Source: an uncultured Collinsella sp. (lineage in GTDB: Bacteria > Actinomycetota > Coriobacteriia > Coriobacteriales > Coriobacteriaceae). Taken from it: a stretch of DNA of 64,000 bases. The notes below the pieces were generated by a model. It did no database searches. It was not told where the DNA came from and was given only the letters and a program-made list of their open reading frames with translations. The position numbers and the translations under genes are program-made. Each line of letters opens with the position of its first letter. Position 1 is the first letter of the stretch. Positions 7,188 to 15,778 of this stretch are shown here, in pieces. The stretch is taken from assembly GCA_902493375.1 (NCBI GenBank), contig CABUPH010000008.1, positions 1 through 64,000 on the forward strand. Direction: 5' to 3'.

Positions 7188-10100
7188 ATGCTCATTCACC
7201 GTATAGCCGCGCAGCTCTACACTGTCGAGGCACTGCAGACCGTCGAGGCGGGACTCGATGCCGGCAAGGACGTGACGCTGGCCGTGTCGCAGTCGGGCCG
7301 CACGCTTATGGCGGCCGCCCAGTTTGCGCGCCGTCCGCGCCCGACGGTCTACATTGTGAGCGGCGAGGATGCGGCCGATCGCGCCGCGCGCAGCCTTGCC
7401 GCTTATGTGGGCCTGGCGCACGTGTGCCGCTTTCCCGAGCGCAAGGACTACCCTTGGCGCGAGCAGGCGCCCGACGACGCCGTGGTGGCGCAGCGCTGCG
7501 AGGCACTGGGACGCATCGTGCGCGGGGACAACTGCATCATGGTCGCCTCGGCTCGCGCGCTGCTGCGCTGCGTGCCGCCAGTCGAGAGCCGCTACTGGGA
7601 GTCCACGATCTTTGCGGTGGGCGAGGAGATTCCTTTTGACGAGGTGCCGCATCGCCTGGTGGGCATGGGCTACACCAATGCCGGCGCCGCTGATGCGCCC
7701 GGTCTGTTCCGCGTTCACGGCGACACCGTCGAGGTGTTTCCCGCGCAGGAGAAAGCGCCCGTGCGCATTGAGTTCTTTGGCGACGAGATTGACCGCATCC
7801 GCCGCATGGTGAGCTCAACGGGGCAGACCATCGGTAACGAGGACAGTATTGAGATCTTCCCCTGCCGTGAGCTGGCGCTTACCGACGAGGCCGTCCACAA
7901 CATGCATGTGGCGCTCTATCGCGCCAGCCAGGACGACAGCAAGCTGGCGGCGCTGCTCGAGATGGTGGATGCGCGCATCGTCACGCCCGAGCTCGACCGC
8001 TTTTTGCCGGTGATGTACGGCCAGACCGTGAGCCCGCTGGCACACGTGAGCGGCAAGGCACTTGTGGTGCTGTCCGAGCCGCGCTCGCTGTTCGACGATT
8101 GCCTGCGCGCCTACGAGGATATCGAGGCGCGTGCCGGCGAGGCGGGGATCGACCGCCTGGATGGTCTGTACGTGCGCGCCCAACAGCTCGATTTTGGTGC
8201 TCAGCAGCGCCTGAACTATGTGAGCCTGATTCGCGCGGGCGGTGCGGTTACGGCAGAGCTCAAGATTGAGCAGCCGGCCATTGCGGGCTCGGACAATCGC
8301 TTTATGACGCGCATTCAGGAAGTCGTGGGCAAGCGCTATGCCTGCGTGTTTGCCATCCCCGATCGCGGTGCGCGCGAGTCGATGGAGCTCACCTTTGGTG
8401 ACGAGGGCATTACCTTTGAGGAATCGCTGACGGCCGCGCCCGAAAACGCAGGCGTCATTGGCGAGCGCGTGCGCGTGGCAGCGGCGGATTCCGCCGACCG
8501 TGCCGCACGCCAGGAGGCCCATGCTTCCATTCGCGAGCGTAAGGCCGACGCGCTCAACGCCCGCTCGCTCGAGGCGGGTGCCGCCCAGGCTGCCGCCGGC
8601 GCCGCCGTGCCCACTATTTCGCGCGGACGTGTGACCTTTGTCGATGCCGCCTTGCCGCAGGGCGTGGTGGTGCCCGACGCCAATTTGGCGGTGTTCTCGA
8701 TCGCCGACCTCAACGCCCGCATGGATGCCAACCGCGCGCGCAGCCGCCGCAAGGTTGACATTACGCAGATCACCTTCCCGTTTAAGCCGGGCGACTACGT
8801 GGTGCACGCTACCCACGGCATCGCGCTCTTTAGCGAGATCGCGCGCCAGGAAGTGGGCGGCAAGGAGCGCGACTACTTTTTGCTGGAATATGCCGACGGC
8901 GACAAGCTCTACGTGCCGCTCGAGCAGGTCGACCGCATCACACGCTATGTTGGCCCCGACGGCGACAAGCCGCGCCTGACCAGGCTCAATACCGCCGACT
9001 GGACGCGTGCCACCAACAAGGCGCGCAAGAACGCCAAAAAGCTGGCGTTTGACTTGGTCGACCTGTATACGCGCCGCTCGTCGATTACCGGTATCGCCTG
9101 TCCGCCCGATACGCCCGAGCAGATCGAGATGGAGGAGAGCTTTCCTTACGACGAGACGCGCGACCAGCTGGAGGCTATCGCCGACATCAAGGCTGACATG
9201 GAGGCGCCCAAGCCCATGGACCGCCTGCTGTGCGGCGACGTGGGTTTCGGCAAGACCGAGGTCGCCCTGCGCGCGGCGTTTAAGTGCGTGGACTCCGGCC
9301 GCCAAGTCATGGTGCTCTGCCCCACGACCATTCTGGCCCAGCAGCACTACGAGACGTTCTTTGAGCGCTTTGCCCCGTTTGGCCTCGAGGTCGAGGTGCT
9401 CAGCCGCTTCCGCACCCCGGCGCAGCAAAAGCGCGCGCTTAAGGCGTTTGCCGAGGGCACGATTGATGTGCTCATCGGCACGCACCGCTTGCTTTCGGCC
9501 GATGTGAACCCCAAGAACCTGGGCATGGTGATCATCGACGAAGAGCAGCGCTTTGGCGTGCAGCACAAGGAGCAGCTCAAGAACCTGCGTGAGCAGATCG
9601 ACGTGCTCACGCTTTCGGCCACGCCGATTCCGCGAACCATGCAGATGGCCACGAGCGGCGTGCGCGATATGAGCCTGATCACGACGCCGCCGACCGGGCG
9701 TCGTCCCGTGATCGTGCACGTGGGGGAGTACGACCCCGACGTGGTGAGTGCGGCGATTCGCCTGGAGGTGGGCCGCGGCGGTCAGGTGTATTACGTGTCC
9801 AACCGCGTCAAGACTATCGACGACGCCGTGGCGCGCGTGCACGAGGCCGCGCCCGAGGCGCGCGTGGGTGTGGCACACGGCAAGATGAGCCCGCGCGAGG
9901 TCGAGGACGTGATGATCGAGTTCGCGACCAAAAAGATCGACGTGCTCATCGCCACGACCATCGTGGAGAGCGGCATCGACAACTCGACCGCCAACACACT
10001 GATCATCGAGGACTCGCAGCGCCTGGGTCTGGCACAGCTCTACCAGCTCAAGGGCCGTGTGGGCCGCTCTGCCACGCAGGCCTACGCGTACTTTATGTTC

Positions 10101-10820
10101 CCGGGCGAGCTGCCGCTCACCGAGGAGGCGACGGCGCGCCTGACCGCACTTTCCGAGTTCCAGGACCTGGGCAGCGGCATGCGCATCGCCATGCGCGACC
10201 TGGAGATCCGTGGTGCCGGTTCGCTCATGGGTGCCGAGCAGCACGGTAACCTGTCGAGTGTGGGCTTTGACCTGTTTACGCAGATGCTGGGACAGGCCGT
10301 AGCCGAGGCACGCGGCGATGACGATGCCGGCGTGGAGGCGGCGAATGTGGGCATCAACCTGCCGGCCGACTACTTCTTGTCCGAGGAGTACATGCCGGCG
10401 GTGGACCAGCGCGTGCTCGTGTACCGCAAGCTCGCGGCGGCTGAGGACCTGGAGAGTATCGACGAGGTGCAGGAGGAGACCGAGGCTGCGCACGGTGAGC
10501 TGCCGTTGGCGGGACTCAACCTGTTCAATCGCGCGCGCATCCGCATTCGCGGCGAGCGCCTGGGGCTCGAGAGCGTCACGCTCAGCGGCGGTCGCATCAC
10601 GTTTTTGGGCGTCGACGTGCCCAAGAAGGTGGCCTTTGAGCTTAAGACCCGCTATGGCGCGGTGAACTTCCCCAAGAGCCGCAAGCTGTCGGTGCCCTAC
10701 AAGGCGGGCGCCGGTGCGGGCAGCGGCCTGGGTCGCGGCCTCGACGCCAACGACGGCACCGGCCCCGTGGCCGCGGCGCTCATGCTGCTGCAACAGCTGG
10801 GCGCTAGTGACGACGACTAA
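7188..10820 (+). CDS. mfd: transcription-repair coupling factor Mfd
   Basis: This encodes 1210 residues, typical of Mfd. ATG 7188 sits 5 bases after GGAGGA. Mfd binds RNA polymerase stalled at DNA damage, removes it with its ATP-driven translocase and recruits UvrA. The N-terminal region (about 1-350) is the UvrB-homology module. The CarD-like RNA-polymerase-interacting domain spans about 531-590 (GDYVVHATHGIALF). The translocase motor contains Walker A GDVGFGKT (683-690), DEEQ motif II (784-787), motif III TLSATPIPRT and motif VI around QLKGRVGRS. The C-terminal UvrA-contact domain follows. Its GC-rich sequence throws a long spurious open frame on the opposite strand. Confidence 0.98.
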   Translation: MLIHRIAAQLYTVEALQTVEAGLDAGKDVTLAVSQSGRTLMAAAQFARRPRPTVYIVSGEDAADRAARSLAAYVGLAHVCRFPERKDYPWREQAPDDAVVAQRCEALGRIVRGDNCIMVASARALLRCVPPVESRYWESTIFAVGEEIPFDEVPHRLVGMGYTNAGAADAPGLFRVHGDTVEVFPAQEKAPVRIEFFGDEIDRIRRMVSSTGQTIGNEDSIEIFPCRELALTDEAVHNMHVALYRASQDDSKLAALLEMVDARIVTPELDRFLPVMYGQTVSPLAHVSGKALVVLSEPRSLFDDCLRAYEDIEARAGEAGIDRLDGLYVRAQQLDFGAQQRLNYVSLIRAGGAVTAELKIEQPAIAGSDNRFMTRIQEVVGKRYACVFAIPDRGARESMELTFGDEGITFEESLTAAPENAGVIGERVRVAAADSADRAARQEAHASIRERKADALNARSLEAGAAQAAAGAAVPTISRGRVTFVDAALPQGVVVPDANLAVFSIADLNARMDANRARSRRKVDITQITFPFKPGDYVVHATHGIALFSEIARQEVGGKERDYFLLEYADGDKLYVPLEQVDRITRYVGPDGDKPRLTRLNTADWTRATNKARKNAKKLAFDLVDLYTRRSSITGIACPPDTPEQIEMEESFPYDETRDQLEAIADIKADMEAPKPMDRLLCGDVGFGKTEVALRAAFKCVDSGRQVMVLCPTTILAQQHYETFFERFAPFGLEVEVLSRFRTPAQQKRALKAFAEGTIDVLIGTHRLLSADVNPKNLGMVIIDEEQRFGVQHKEQLKNLREQIDVLTLSATPIPRTMQMATSGVRDMSLITTPPTGRRPVIVHVGEYDPDVVSAAIRLEVGRGGQVYYVSNRVKTIDDAVARVHEAAPEARVGVAHGKMSPREVEDVMIEFATKKIDVLIATTIVESGIDNSTANTLIIEDSQRLGLAQLYQLKGRVGRSATQAYAYFMFPGELPLTEEATARLTALSEFQDLGSGMRIAMRDLEIRGAGSLMGAEQHGNLSSVGFDLFTQMLGQAVAEARGDDDAGVEAANVGINLPADYFLSEEYMPAVDQRVLVYRKLAAAEDLESIDEVQEETEAAHGELPLAGLNLFNRARIRIRGERLGLESVTLSGGRITFLGVDVPKKVAFELKTRYGAVNFPKSRKLSVPYKAGAGAGSGLGRGLDANDGTGPVAAALMLLQQLGASDDD

Positions 10821-10831
10821 CAAGTAGGGGG

Positions 10832-10865
10832 CGTGGCGGGATGAAGTTGTCTTTGTCCCGCCACG
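10832..10865 (+). terminator. hairpin after mfd
   Basis: A perfect 10-bp stem (CGTGGCGGGA, 10832-10841, with 10856-10865) starts 11 bases after the mfd stop. Only TTGC follows, so termination would be weak; it may instead protect the 3' end. Confidence 0.5.
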
Positions 10866-10900
10866 TTGCAGGTTGATTCCAGCCCCATCGAAAGGAAAGC

Positions 10901-11764
10901 ATGTTCGGATACATCTATAAGAAAGATGTCGCCATTATCGCGGTTGTCCTGTGCCTTTGTCTGGGCGTGGGCAGTTTCTTCGATTATCAGATCTCGAGCG
11001 CGCTGTTCAATATCGGCAGTATGTACGGTCGCCTTATCGAGGCCGCCGGCGAGCTGCCGTTCGAGCTGACGGCAAGCGTCGCGGGCGTTATGCTCGTACG
11101 CGCGGTGCGTCCCGACTCCAGGGGGAGCAAATGGCTCGCCGTGCTCGGCATCCTCGTCAACGTTGGCCTGGCCGGCTACGAGATTGTTTCGTCCCTGCGG
11201 GTTGGCGGTAAACTCATTGCCGTTCAGCTGGTGCTGACGTTTGTACTGGTCATCGCCGCCAACCTTATCATCTATCGCCTCACGCGCACGACCGAGCCTG
11301 ACGAGCTTACGCGCTGGGCGTTGATGGTGCTTGCCGTGTGGGTCGCTCAGGCCATTATCCTCAACGTGATCGTCAAGCCGTTGTGGTCGCGCCCGCGCAT
11401 GCGCGTGATCGAGGTCACACCGGGGCTCAATTTTCAGCCGTGGTGGGTGATCGGCAATCCCGACAAGTGGACCTATATCGCCGCCGGCGTGATCAAGGAC
11501 GGCTTTAAGTCATTTGCGAGCGGACACACCGCGCATGCGGCGATCGGCCTTATGCTCGCCGGGCTTCCCGCGGCGGCCTTTACGGAAAAGCCTTCGCGTC
11601 GCCGTGTGATCTTTTGGGCGGCGGCTGTGGTCGCGGCGCTCGTCGCCTTTGGCCGCATCGTGATCGGAGCGCACTTTTTGAGTGACGTGAGCTGCGGCTT
11701 TGCCCTGGTGTTGGCGCTTGAGTGCCTTGCCGCGCGCATTGCCTATCCCAACGGCGTACAATAG
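10901..11764 (+). CDS. PAP2-family membrane phosphatase
   Basis: This encodes 287 residues; ATG 10901 follows GAAAGGAAA. Six or so transmembrane helices are predicted, with hydrophobic runs near 10-30, 50-70, 78-95, 105-125, 140-160 and 220-265. Three PAP2 signatures appear in order: KPLWSRPR (about 166-173), SFASGHTAH (about 206-214, the SGH core) and GRIVIGAHFLSD (about 249-260, Arg, His and Asp). The His of the first SGH and the last His form the phosphatase centre in this superfamily. Members dephosphorylate phosphatidate, undecaprenyl pyrophosphate or similar lipids. The substrate is not determinable here. It lies between mfd and an aldolase gene with no shared pathway. Confidence 0.85.
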   Translation: MFGYIYKKDVAIIAVVLCLCLGVGSFFDYQISSALFNIGSMYGRLIEAAGELPFELTASVAGVMLVRAVRPDSRGSKWLAVLGILVNVGLAGYEIVSSLRVGGKLIAVQLVLTFVLVIAANLIIYRLTRTTEPDELTRWALMVLAVWVAQAIILNVIVKPLWSRPRMRVIEVTPGLNFQPWWVIGNPDKWTYIAAGVIKDGFKSFASGHTAHAAIGLMLAGLPAAAFTEKPSRRRVIFWAAAVVAALVAFGRIVIGAHFLSDVSCGFALVLALECLAARIAYPNGVQ

Positions 11765-11809
11765 CTCCGTTTGAATCATCTGGCCGATACCCGGTAAGAG
11801 AGGATTGCC

Positions 11810-12835
11810 ATGCTCGCGTTTAACAACGATTATTCCCACGGTGCACATCCGGCAGTGCTGCAGGCGCTCGTCGATACCAACATGGAGCCGCAGCCCGGCT
11901 ACGGTACCGATGCGCACACCGAGCGTGCCAAGCAACTTATTCGCGAGGCCTGTCAGGCGCCTGACGCCGACGTGTTTTTCCTGGTGGGCGGCACGCAGGC
12001 TAACGCCACGGTGATCGACATGCTGCTCGCGCCGTACGAGGGCGTCGTTGCTGCCGAGACCGGCCACGTCGCCTGCCACGAGGCGGGCGCCATTGAGTTT
12101 GGCGGCCACAAGGTGCTCACCATCCCCGGCTACGAGGGCAAGATGCACGCCGAGGACCTCGAGAACTATATCCAGGTGTTCTACGAAAACGAGAGCTACG
12201 AGCACACGGTGTTCCCGGGCGCCGTGTACGTGAGCCTATCGACTGAGTACGGCACGCTGTACTCCAAGGCCGAGCTCACGGCGATTCACGCGGTGTGCCA
12301 GAAGCGCGAGATTCCGCTGTTTGTGGACGGCGCTCGCCTGGCCTATGCACTGGCGGCCGATGAGTGCGACATTACCCTGCCCGAGCTGGCGCAGCTGTGC
12401 GACGTGTTCTACATCGGCGGCACCAAGTGCGGCGCGCTCTGCGGCGAGGCTGTGGTGTTCTGCGGCATGCACGCTCCGGCACATCCCATTCCGCGCATTA
12501 AGCAGCACGGCGCGCTGTTGGCCAAGGGCCGCCTGACGGGCGTGCAGTTTGAGGCACTCTTTACCGATGGCTTGTATTTTGAGATTGGTCGACAGGCGAT
12601 CGAGACGGCTCAGGCGCTGCGTCGTGTGCTGCACGAGCGCGGCTACCAGTTCTTTTTGGAGACGCCCACAAACCAGCAGTTTGTGATTCTGCCCAACGAG
12701 GACATGGCGCGCATTCGCGAGCACGCCTCGATCGAGTACTGGGAAAAGTACGACGAGACCCACACGGTGGTGCGCTTTTGCACTAGCTGGGCCACGACGC
12801 AGGAGGACATCGATGCGTTGGCGGCTGTCCTGTAG
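11810..12835 (+). CDS. low-specificity L-threonine aldolase-like, PLP enzyme
   Basis: This encodes 341 residues, about the length of threonine aldolases. ATG 11810 follows AGAGAGGA. The fold is PLP aspartate-aminotransferase type I: the early stretch FNNDYSHGAHPAVL matches the aldolase N-terminus, GGTQANAT forms the phosphate-binding turn, FVDGARLAYAL carries the PLP-binding Asp and Arg, and GGTKCGAL contains the Schiff-base Lys206. The expected reaction is threonine or allo-threonine to glycine plus acetaldehyde. Other beta-eliminating lyases share this fold, so substrate range is inferred. A terminator follows at 12856. Confidence 0.88.
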   Translation: MLAFNNDYSHGAHPAVLQALVDTNMEPQPGYGTDAHTERAKQLIREACQAPDADVFFLVGGTQANATVIDMLLAPYEGVVAAETGHVACHEAGAIEFGGHKVLTIPGYEGKMHAEDLENYIQVFYENESYEHTVFPGAVYVSLSTEYGTLYSKAELTAIHAVCQKREIPLFVDGARLAYALAADECDITLPELAQLCDVFYIGGTKCGALCGEAVVFCGMHAPAHPIPRIKQHGALLAKGRLTGVQFEALFTDGLYFEIGRQAIETAQALRRVLHERGYQFFLETPTNQQFVILPNEDMARIREHASIEYWEKYDETHTVVRFCTSWATTQEDIDALAAVL

Positions 12836-12855
12836 CCTGATGTAATGACGAGGGG

Positions 12856-12896
12856 CCGCCTTGCGCCGGGTTTGGCGCAGGGTGGTCTTTGCTTTT
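12856..12896 (+). terminator. terminator after the aldolase gene
   Basis: A 12-bp stem with two G-T wobbles (12856-12867 with 12874-12885) encloses GGGTTT and is followed by TCTTTGCTTTT. It lies 20 bases after the stop codon. Confidence 0.7.
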
Positions 12897-12912
12897 GGGG
12901 GAGAAGGGTTGT

Positions 12913-13503
12913 ATGACCGAGATGTCCGAGCCGACGATTCGCCTGGCGACGCCCGAAGACGCGCCGGCGTTGCTTGCCATCTATGAGCCGTATGTGCGCC
13001 AGACGGCGATTACCTGCGAATACGAGGTGCCGAGCGTTGAGGAGTTCGCCGGGCGCATCGAGCGTACGCTCAAGCGCTATCCGTATTTGGTGATGGAGCT
13101 GGAAGGGCGTCCGGTAGGCTATGCCTATGTGAGCCCGCTCAACAGCCGCGAGGCATACGACTGGTCGGTCGAGACGTCGATCTACCTGGCGCGCGACGTG
13201 CGCCACGGCGGGCTGGGTCGTATGCTGCACGATGCGCTCAAGCAGTGCCTGATTGCGATGGGCATCACCAACATGTGCGCGCTCATCGCCGCGCCGCACG
13301 ACAGGGACGACGAGTATCTGACGCACAACAGCCAAGACTTTCATGCCCATATGGGGTATCGCCTGGTGGGTGCCTTCGACCGCTGCGCCCAAAAGTTCGG
13401 CCGCTGGTACGACATGTGCTGGATGGAGCTGGTCCTGGCCGAGCGCACGCCCAACCAACCTAAGCCAACCTGGTTCCCCGACCTTCCCAAACCTACCATT
13501 TAG
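12913..13503 (+). CDS. GNAT family N-acetyltransferase, phosphinothricin-type
   Basis: This encodes 196 residues. ATG 12913 lies after GGGGGAGAAGGG. The opening IRLATPEDAPALLAIYEPYV and the later YAYVSPLNSREAYDWSVETSIYL match the phosphinothricin/methionine sulfone acetyltransferase subgroup of GNAT enzymes. The acetyl-CoA loop is degenerate but present as RDVRHGGLGRML (R/Q-x-x-G-x-G/A). These enzymes transfer acetyl from acetyl-CoA to an amine; the natural substrate is unknown. The last codons lie inside an intergenic repeat (13486-13526), which supplies the final residues and the TAG stop. The repeat insertion has therefore probably replaced the original C-terminus. Confidence 0.85.
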   Translation: MTEMSEPTIRLATPEDAPALLAIYEPYVRQTAITCEYEVPSVEEFAGRIERTLKRYPYLVMELEGRPVGYAYVSPLNSREAYDWSVETSIYLARDVRHGGLGRMLHDALKQCLIAMGITNMCALIAAPHDRDDEYLTHNSQDFHAHMGYRLVGAFDRCAQKFGRWYDMCWMELVLAERTPNQPKPTWFPDLPKPTI

Positions 13504-13526
13504 GGACAGGTTTATTTTGGCAGGTT
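13486..13526. repeat. dispersed 41-bp repeat R3, copy A
   Basis: It matches 30618-30658 at 38 of 41 positions and resembles 22744-22778 in inverse orientation. The ends AACCTACCA and TGGCAGGTT are complementary at 8 of 9 positions. Here it forms the whole boundary between two converging genes and contributes to both stop codons. Confidence 0.85.
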
Positions 13527-14247
13527 AGCCGATGGGCTCGGTGTATTTGGCACGGTCGGTGCGCTGGATGCGCTTGGAGACATGGAGCGGTCGGCCGTCG
13601 GTGTCGTAGACGTAGTCGGTGATCAGGATCAGCGCCTGCCCGCGCTCGACGTTGAGCAAAAACGCCTCGTTTTGCGAGGCATAGCACACCTCAAAGGTCT
13701 TATGTCCCTGTGCCGGCGCGCGATGGAATTCCTGGCGCAGCGTGGCGTAGAGCGAACCGTTGATATCGCGATCGATGAGTGCTTCAAAGCTCGGTGGTAG
13801 ATAGGTGGTCTCCAGGCACAGCGGCGCATCGTCCAGATAACGCAGGCGGACAAGTTTGACGAGCTTGCTGCCCACGGCGACATCGAAGAACTTGGCCGCA
13901 TTGCCCGCGGCCTTGGCAAAGCCCGAGTCCACCGTGCGCGTGGTGGGCTTCATACCCTGACCCTGGACCTGTGTCGTGTAGCTCGAAAACACCAGGTTGT
14001 TCTCGTGGAGCGCCGGCGTGTCGGCCACAAAGGCGCCACGCCCGCGCTCGGTGCGCACCAGGCCCTCATCAACGAGCACCTTAAGGGCGTGGCGTACGGT
14101 GCTGCGCGACAGCCCCGATTCGTCCATGAGTTCCATCTCGGACGGCAGCTTGTCTCCGCGTGCGTAGGTGCCGGAGGCGATGCGGTCGCGCAGCATGCCC
14201 GCCAAGCGCTCGTATTGGGTCAGTCTCTTTTTAGATGAAGCGTTCAT
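13525..14247 (-). CDS. GntR/UTRA-family transcriptional repressor
   Basis: This encodes 240 residues. The N-terminal 70 residues form a GntR winged helix (KLPSEMELMDESGLSRSTVRHALKVLVDEGL, recognition helix about 46-60). The remainder is a UTRA ligand-binding domain of the HutC/FrlR type (about 85-235). It diverges from a SIS-domain deglycase gene at 14453. A 21-bp direct-repeat site lies immediately upstream of its own ATG, and a second copy lies in front of the deglycase gene, which fits a repressor controlling itself and that enzyme. The ligand is probably a phosphorylated sugar amine, by analogy with FrlR; this is inference. Its stop overlaps the R3 repeat by two bases. Confidence 0.9.
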   Translation of the reverse strand: MNASSKKRLTQYERLAGMLRDRIASGTYARGDKLPSEMELMDESGLSRSTVRHALKVLVDEGLVRTERGRGAFVADTPALHENNLVFSSYTTQVQGQGMKPTTRTVDSGFAKAAGNAAKFFDVAVGSKLVKLVRLRYLDDAPLCLETTYLPPSFEALIDRDINGSLYATLRQEFHRAPAQGHKTFEVCYASQNEAFLLNVERGQALILITDYVYDTDGRPLHVSKRIQRTDRAKYTEPIG

Positions 14248-14253
14248 GCGATC

Positions 14254-14274
14254 AACCTGTATCTAACCTGTATG
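14254..14274. promoter_or_regulatory. putative GntR operator, site 1
   Basis: Two AACCTGTAT half-sites lie 11 bp apart. The 21-bp site matches 14393-14413 at 18 of 21 positions and lies 7 bases upstream of the GntR start codon, suiting autorepression. Confidence 0.6.
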
Positions 14275-14392
14275 CGTATCTAATCAAGCATGTATTCAAT
14301 ACAACAACAAAACCGCTGGTAGCAAGTTATCGAAAACCGCATCAGCAAAATTTCTAAGACAAATATAGCATACAACTAGTCGACATAACCAA

Positions 14393-14413
14393 AACATGTA
14401 TGTAACTTGTATG
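14393..14413. promoter_or_regulatory. putative GntR operator, site 2
   Basis: The half-sites AACATGTAT and AACTTGTAT lie 11 bp apart, in the same orientation as site 1 at 14254. It lies 39 bases upstream of the deglycase start at 14453, where a bound repressor would cover the promoter or the early transcript. Confidence 0.6.
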
Positions 14414-14452
14414 CCATCGAGAGCATCAAACGAGAAGAAAGGCTGATGCACG

Positions 14453-15445
14453 ATGACTACTCAGGAACAGGTTAAGGACGTCGTCTCCCAGGTTTTGGCC
14501 GACAAGGCAGACAAGGGCGGCATCAAGCGCGTCGTGTGGATTGGCGCCGGCGGATCCAACGGCGGCAACTATCCTGCCCAGTACTTTATTGAGCACGAGG
14601 CCACGCAGGTCGTGAGCTCCAGCTACACCAGCAATGAGTTCGTGCACGCAACTCCTGCCTACGTTAACGAGAACACCCTGGCCGTCGTCGTGTCCATGCG
14701 CGGCACCAAGGAGACCATCGTCGCCGCCCAGGTCGCCAAGGACCACGGCGCCAGCACCATCGCCATCTATGTCGACGAGTCCGGCCTCACCGAGGTCTGC
14801 GACTACAAGATTCAGTATGACAGCCTGGCCGTCGACGAGTCTTGCATGGGCCGTACCAACTCCGCCGTCGTGACCATGATCGCCATGGAGCTTACGCAGC
14901 AGACCGAGGGCTATGCCGAGTATGAGACCGCTATGGCCGCCTTCGACCTGGTTGACCCCATCTATCGCAAGGCCGTCGAGTACACCCGTCCGCTCGCCGC
15001 CAAGTGGGCCGAGCAAAACGCCGACAAGCCCTGCATCAACGTGATGGCTCAGGGTCCGCTCTTTGGTGCCGCCTACGTCTTTAGCATCTGCAACGTGCAG
15101 GAGATGCTGCAGATCGACTCCTGCACCATCAACACCTGCGACTTCTTCCACGGCCCCTTCGAGATCCTGGACAAGCGCACCTCGCTGTTCCAGCTCATCA
15201 GCGTCGGCCGCAGCCGCTGCAACGACGAGCGCGGCATCCGCTTCGTCAACCAGTACGGTGGCGAGCGCGTCTATCAGCTCGACGCCAAGGAGCTCGGCCT
15301 CAACGACATCAAGGACAGCGTGAGCGAGTACTTCAACCACCTGATCTTTGCCCCGATCCTCAACAACGTGTACATGCGTGCGCTCTCTGCCGTCACCCAC
15401 AAGGACTACATGACGCGCCGCTACATGTGGAAGTTGGACTACTAA
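14453..15445 (+). CDS. SIS-domain sugar-amine-6-phosphate deglycase (FrlB/GfrF-like), paralog 1
   Basis: This encodes 330 residues. ATG 14453 follows GAAAGG. Two SIS subdomains are present: the first starts near WIGAGGSNGG (residues about 30-39), the second near NVMAQGPLFG (about 196-205). FrlB-family enzymes split 6-phospho-fructosamine conjugates into glucose-6-phosphate and an amino acid. Glu217 (EMLQID) and His233 (FFHGPFE) are 16 residues apart, the spacing I recall for the catalytic Glu/His pair of FraB, so activity is likely. Unlike the two other paralogs here, the motif reads CDFFHGPFE rather than GEYFHGPFE. It is divergent from its GntR regulator. The substrate (fructoselysine, glucoselysine, fructose-asparagine or other) cannot be told from sequence. 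Confidence 0.85.
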   Translation: MTTQEQVKDVVSQVLADKADKGGIKRVVWIGAGGSNGGNYPAQYFIEHEATQVVSSSYTSNEFVHATPAYVNENTLAVVVSMRGTKETIVAAQVAKDHGASTIAIYVDESGLTEVCDYKIQYDSLAVDESCMGRTNSAVVTMIAMELTQQTEGYAEYETAMAAFDLVDPIYRKAVEYTRPLAAKWAEQNADKPCINVMAQGPLFGAAYVFSICNVQEMLQIDSCTINTCDFFHGPFEILDKRTSLFQLISVGRSRCNDERGIRFVNQYGGERVYQLDAKELGLNDIKDSVSEYFNHLIFAPILNNVYMRALSAVTHKDYMTRRYMWKLDY

Positions 15446-15447
15446 GA

Positions 15448-15611
15448 GTTACGCGGTTTTACCAAACCGCGTAACGGCTCGACGCTGCGCGGACCGCATT
15501 TGGACAATCTGACGTTCAACTTCAAGGGCGCGACCAGAAGGTCAGCGCCCTTTCGTTTCACGCCACCTTGCCTCAAATGCGGCCCGCTCGCTGACTTATG
15601 CTCAACCAGCG
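15448..15611. repeat. structured repeat R1, copy 1
   Basis: It starts 2 bases after the deglycase stop. Constant block 1 (15448-15487) includes a perfect 12-bp hairpin GTTACGCGGTTT with its complement. Blocks at 15505-15519, 15556-15571 and 15589-15611 are also shared with copy 2 (23591-23753). Between them, 17-nt arms (15488-15504 and 15572-15588) pair at 13 of 17 positions, and the middle holds a further hairpin (GGGCGCGACC/GGTC-GCGCCC). The arm sequences are unrelated to those of copy 2. Confidence 0.9.
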
Positions 15612-15623
15612 GTGCCTTAGACG

Positions 15624-15667
15624 TTGGGGACGTTCTTAAATGACTAGTCATTTGGGAACGTCCCCAA
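15624..15667. repeat. palindromic repeat R2, copy 1
   Basis: TTGGGGACGTTC (15624-15635) pairs perfectly with 15656-15667, and inside it AATGAC pairs with GTCATT around a central TA. Copy 2 is at 23781-23830 and a half copy at 45225-45251. Both full copies directly follow an R1 element, so R1 and R2 form a composite. Confidence 0.88.
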
Positions 15668-15717
15668 TGAGTATGTGGAGAAGCAGATTTTCCGCTCGCC
15701 GATTTGTGTCTTGAAAA

Positions 15718-15738
15718 ACGTATATAACGACTATAACG
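15718..15738. promoter_or_regulatory. putative operator overlapping promoter
   Basis: ACGTATATAACG (15718-15729) is followed by CTATAACG. The exact reverse complement of the first 12 bases occurs at 22822-22833 upstream of a GntR gene. A possible promoter, TTGAAA (15711-15716) with TATAAC (15732-15737) at 15-bp spacing, would be covered by a bound repressor. Confidence 0.5.
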
Positions 15739-15778
15739 TAGTACGAAACATATTGGAAACAATACCGAGGAGGCTGCG

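Noticed and set aside
7815..10823. 1002-residue open frame on the minus strand opposite mfd
   Set aside because: It mirrors a gene with full Mfd motifs. High-GC coding sequence with NNC/NNG codons often leaves the opposite strand open. Its translation is His/Ala/Gly/Leu-biased without domains, and it has no ribosome binding site.
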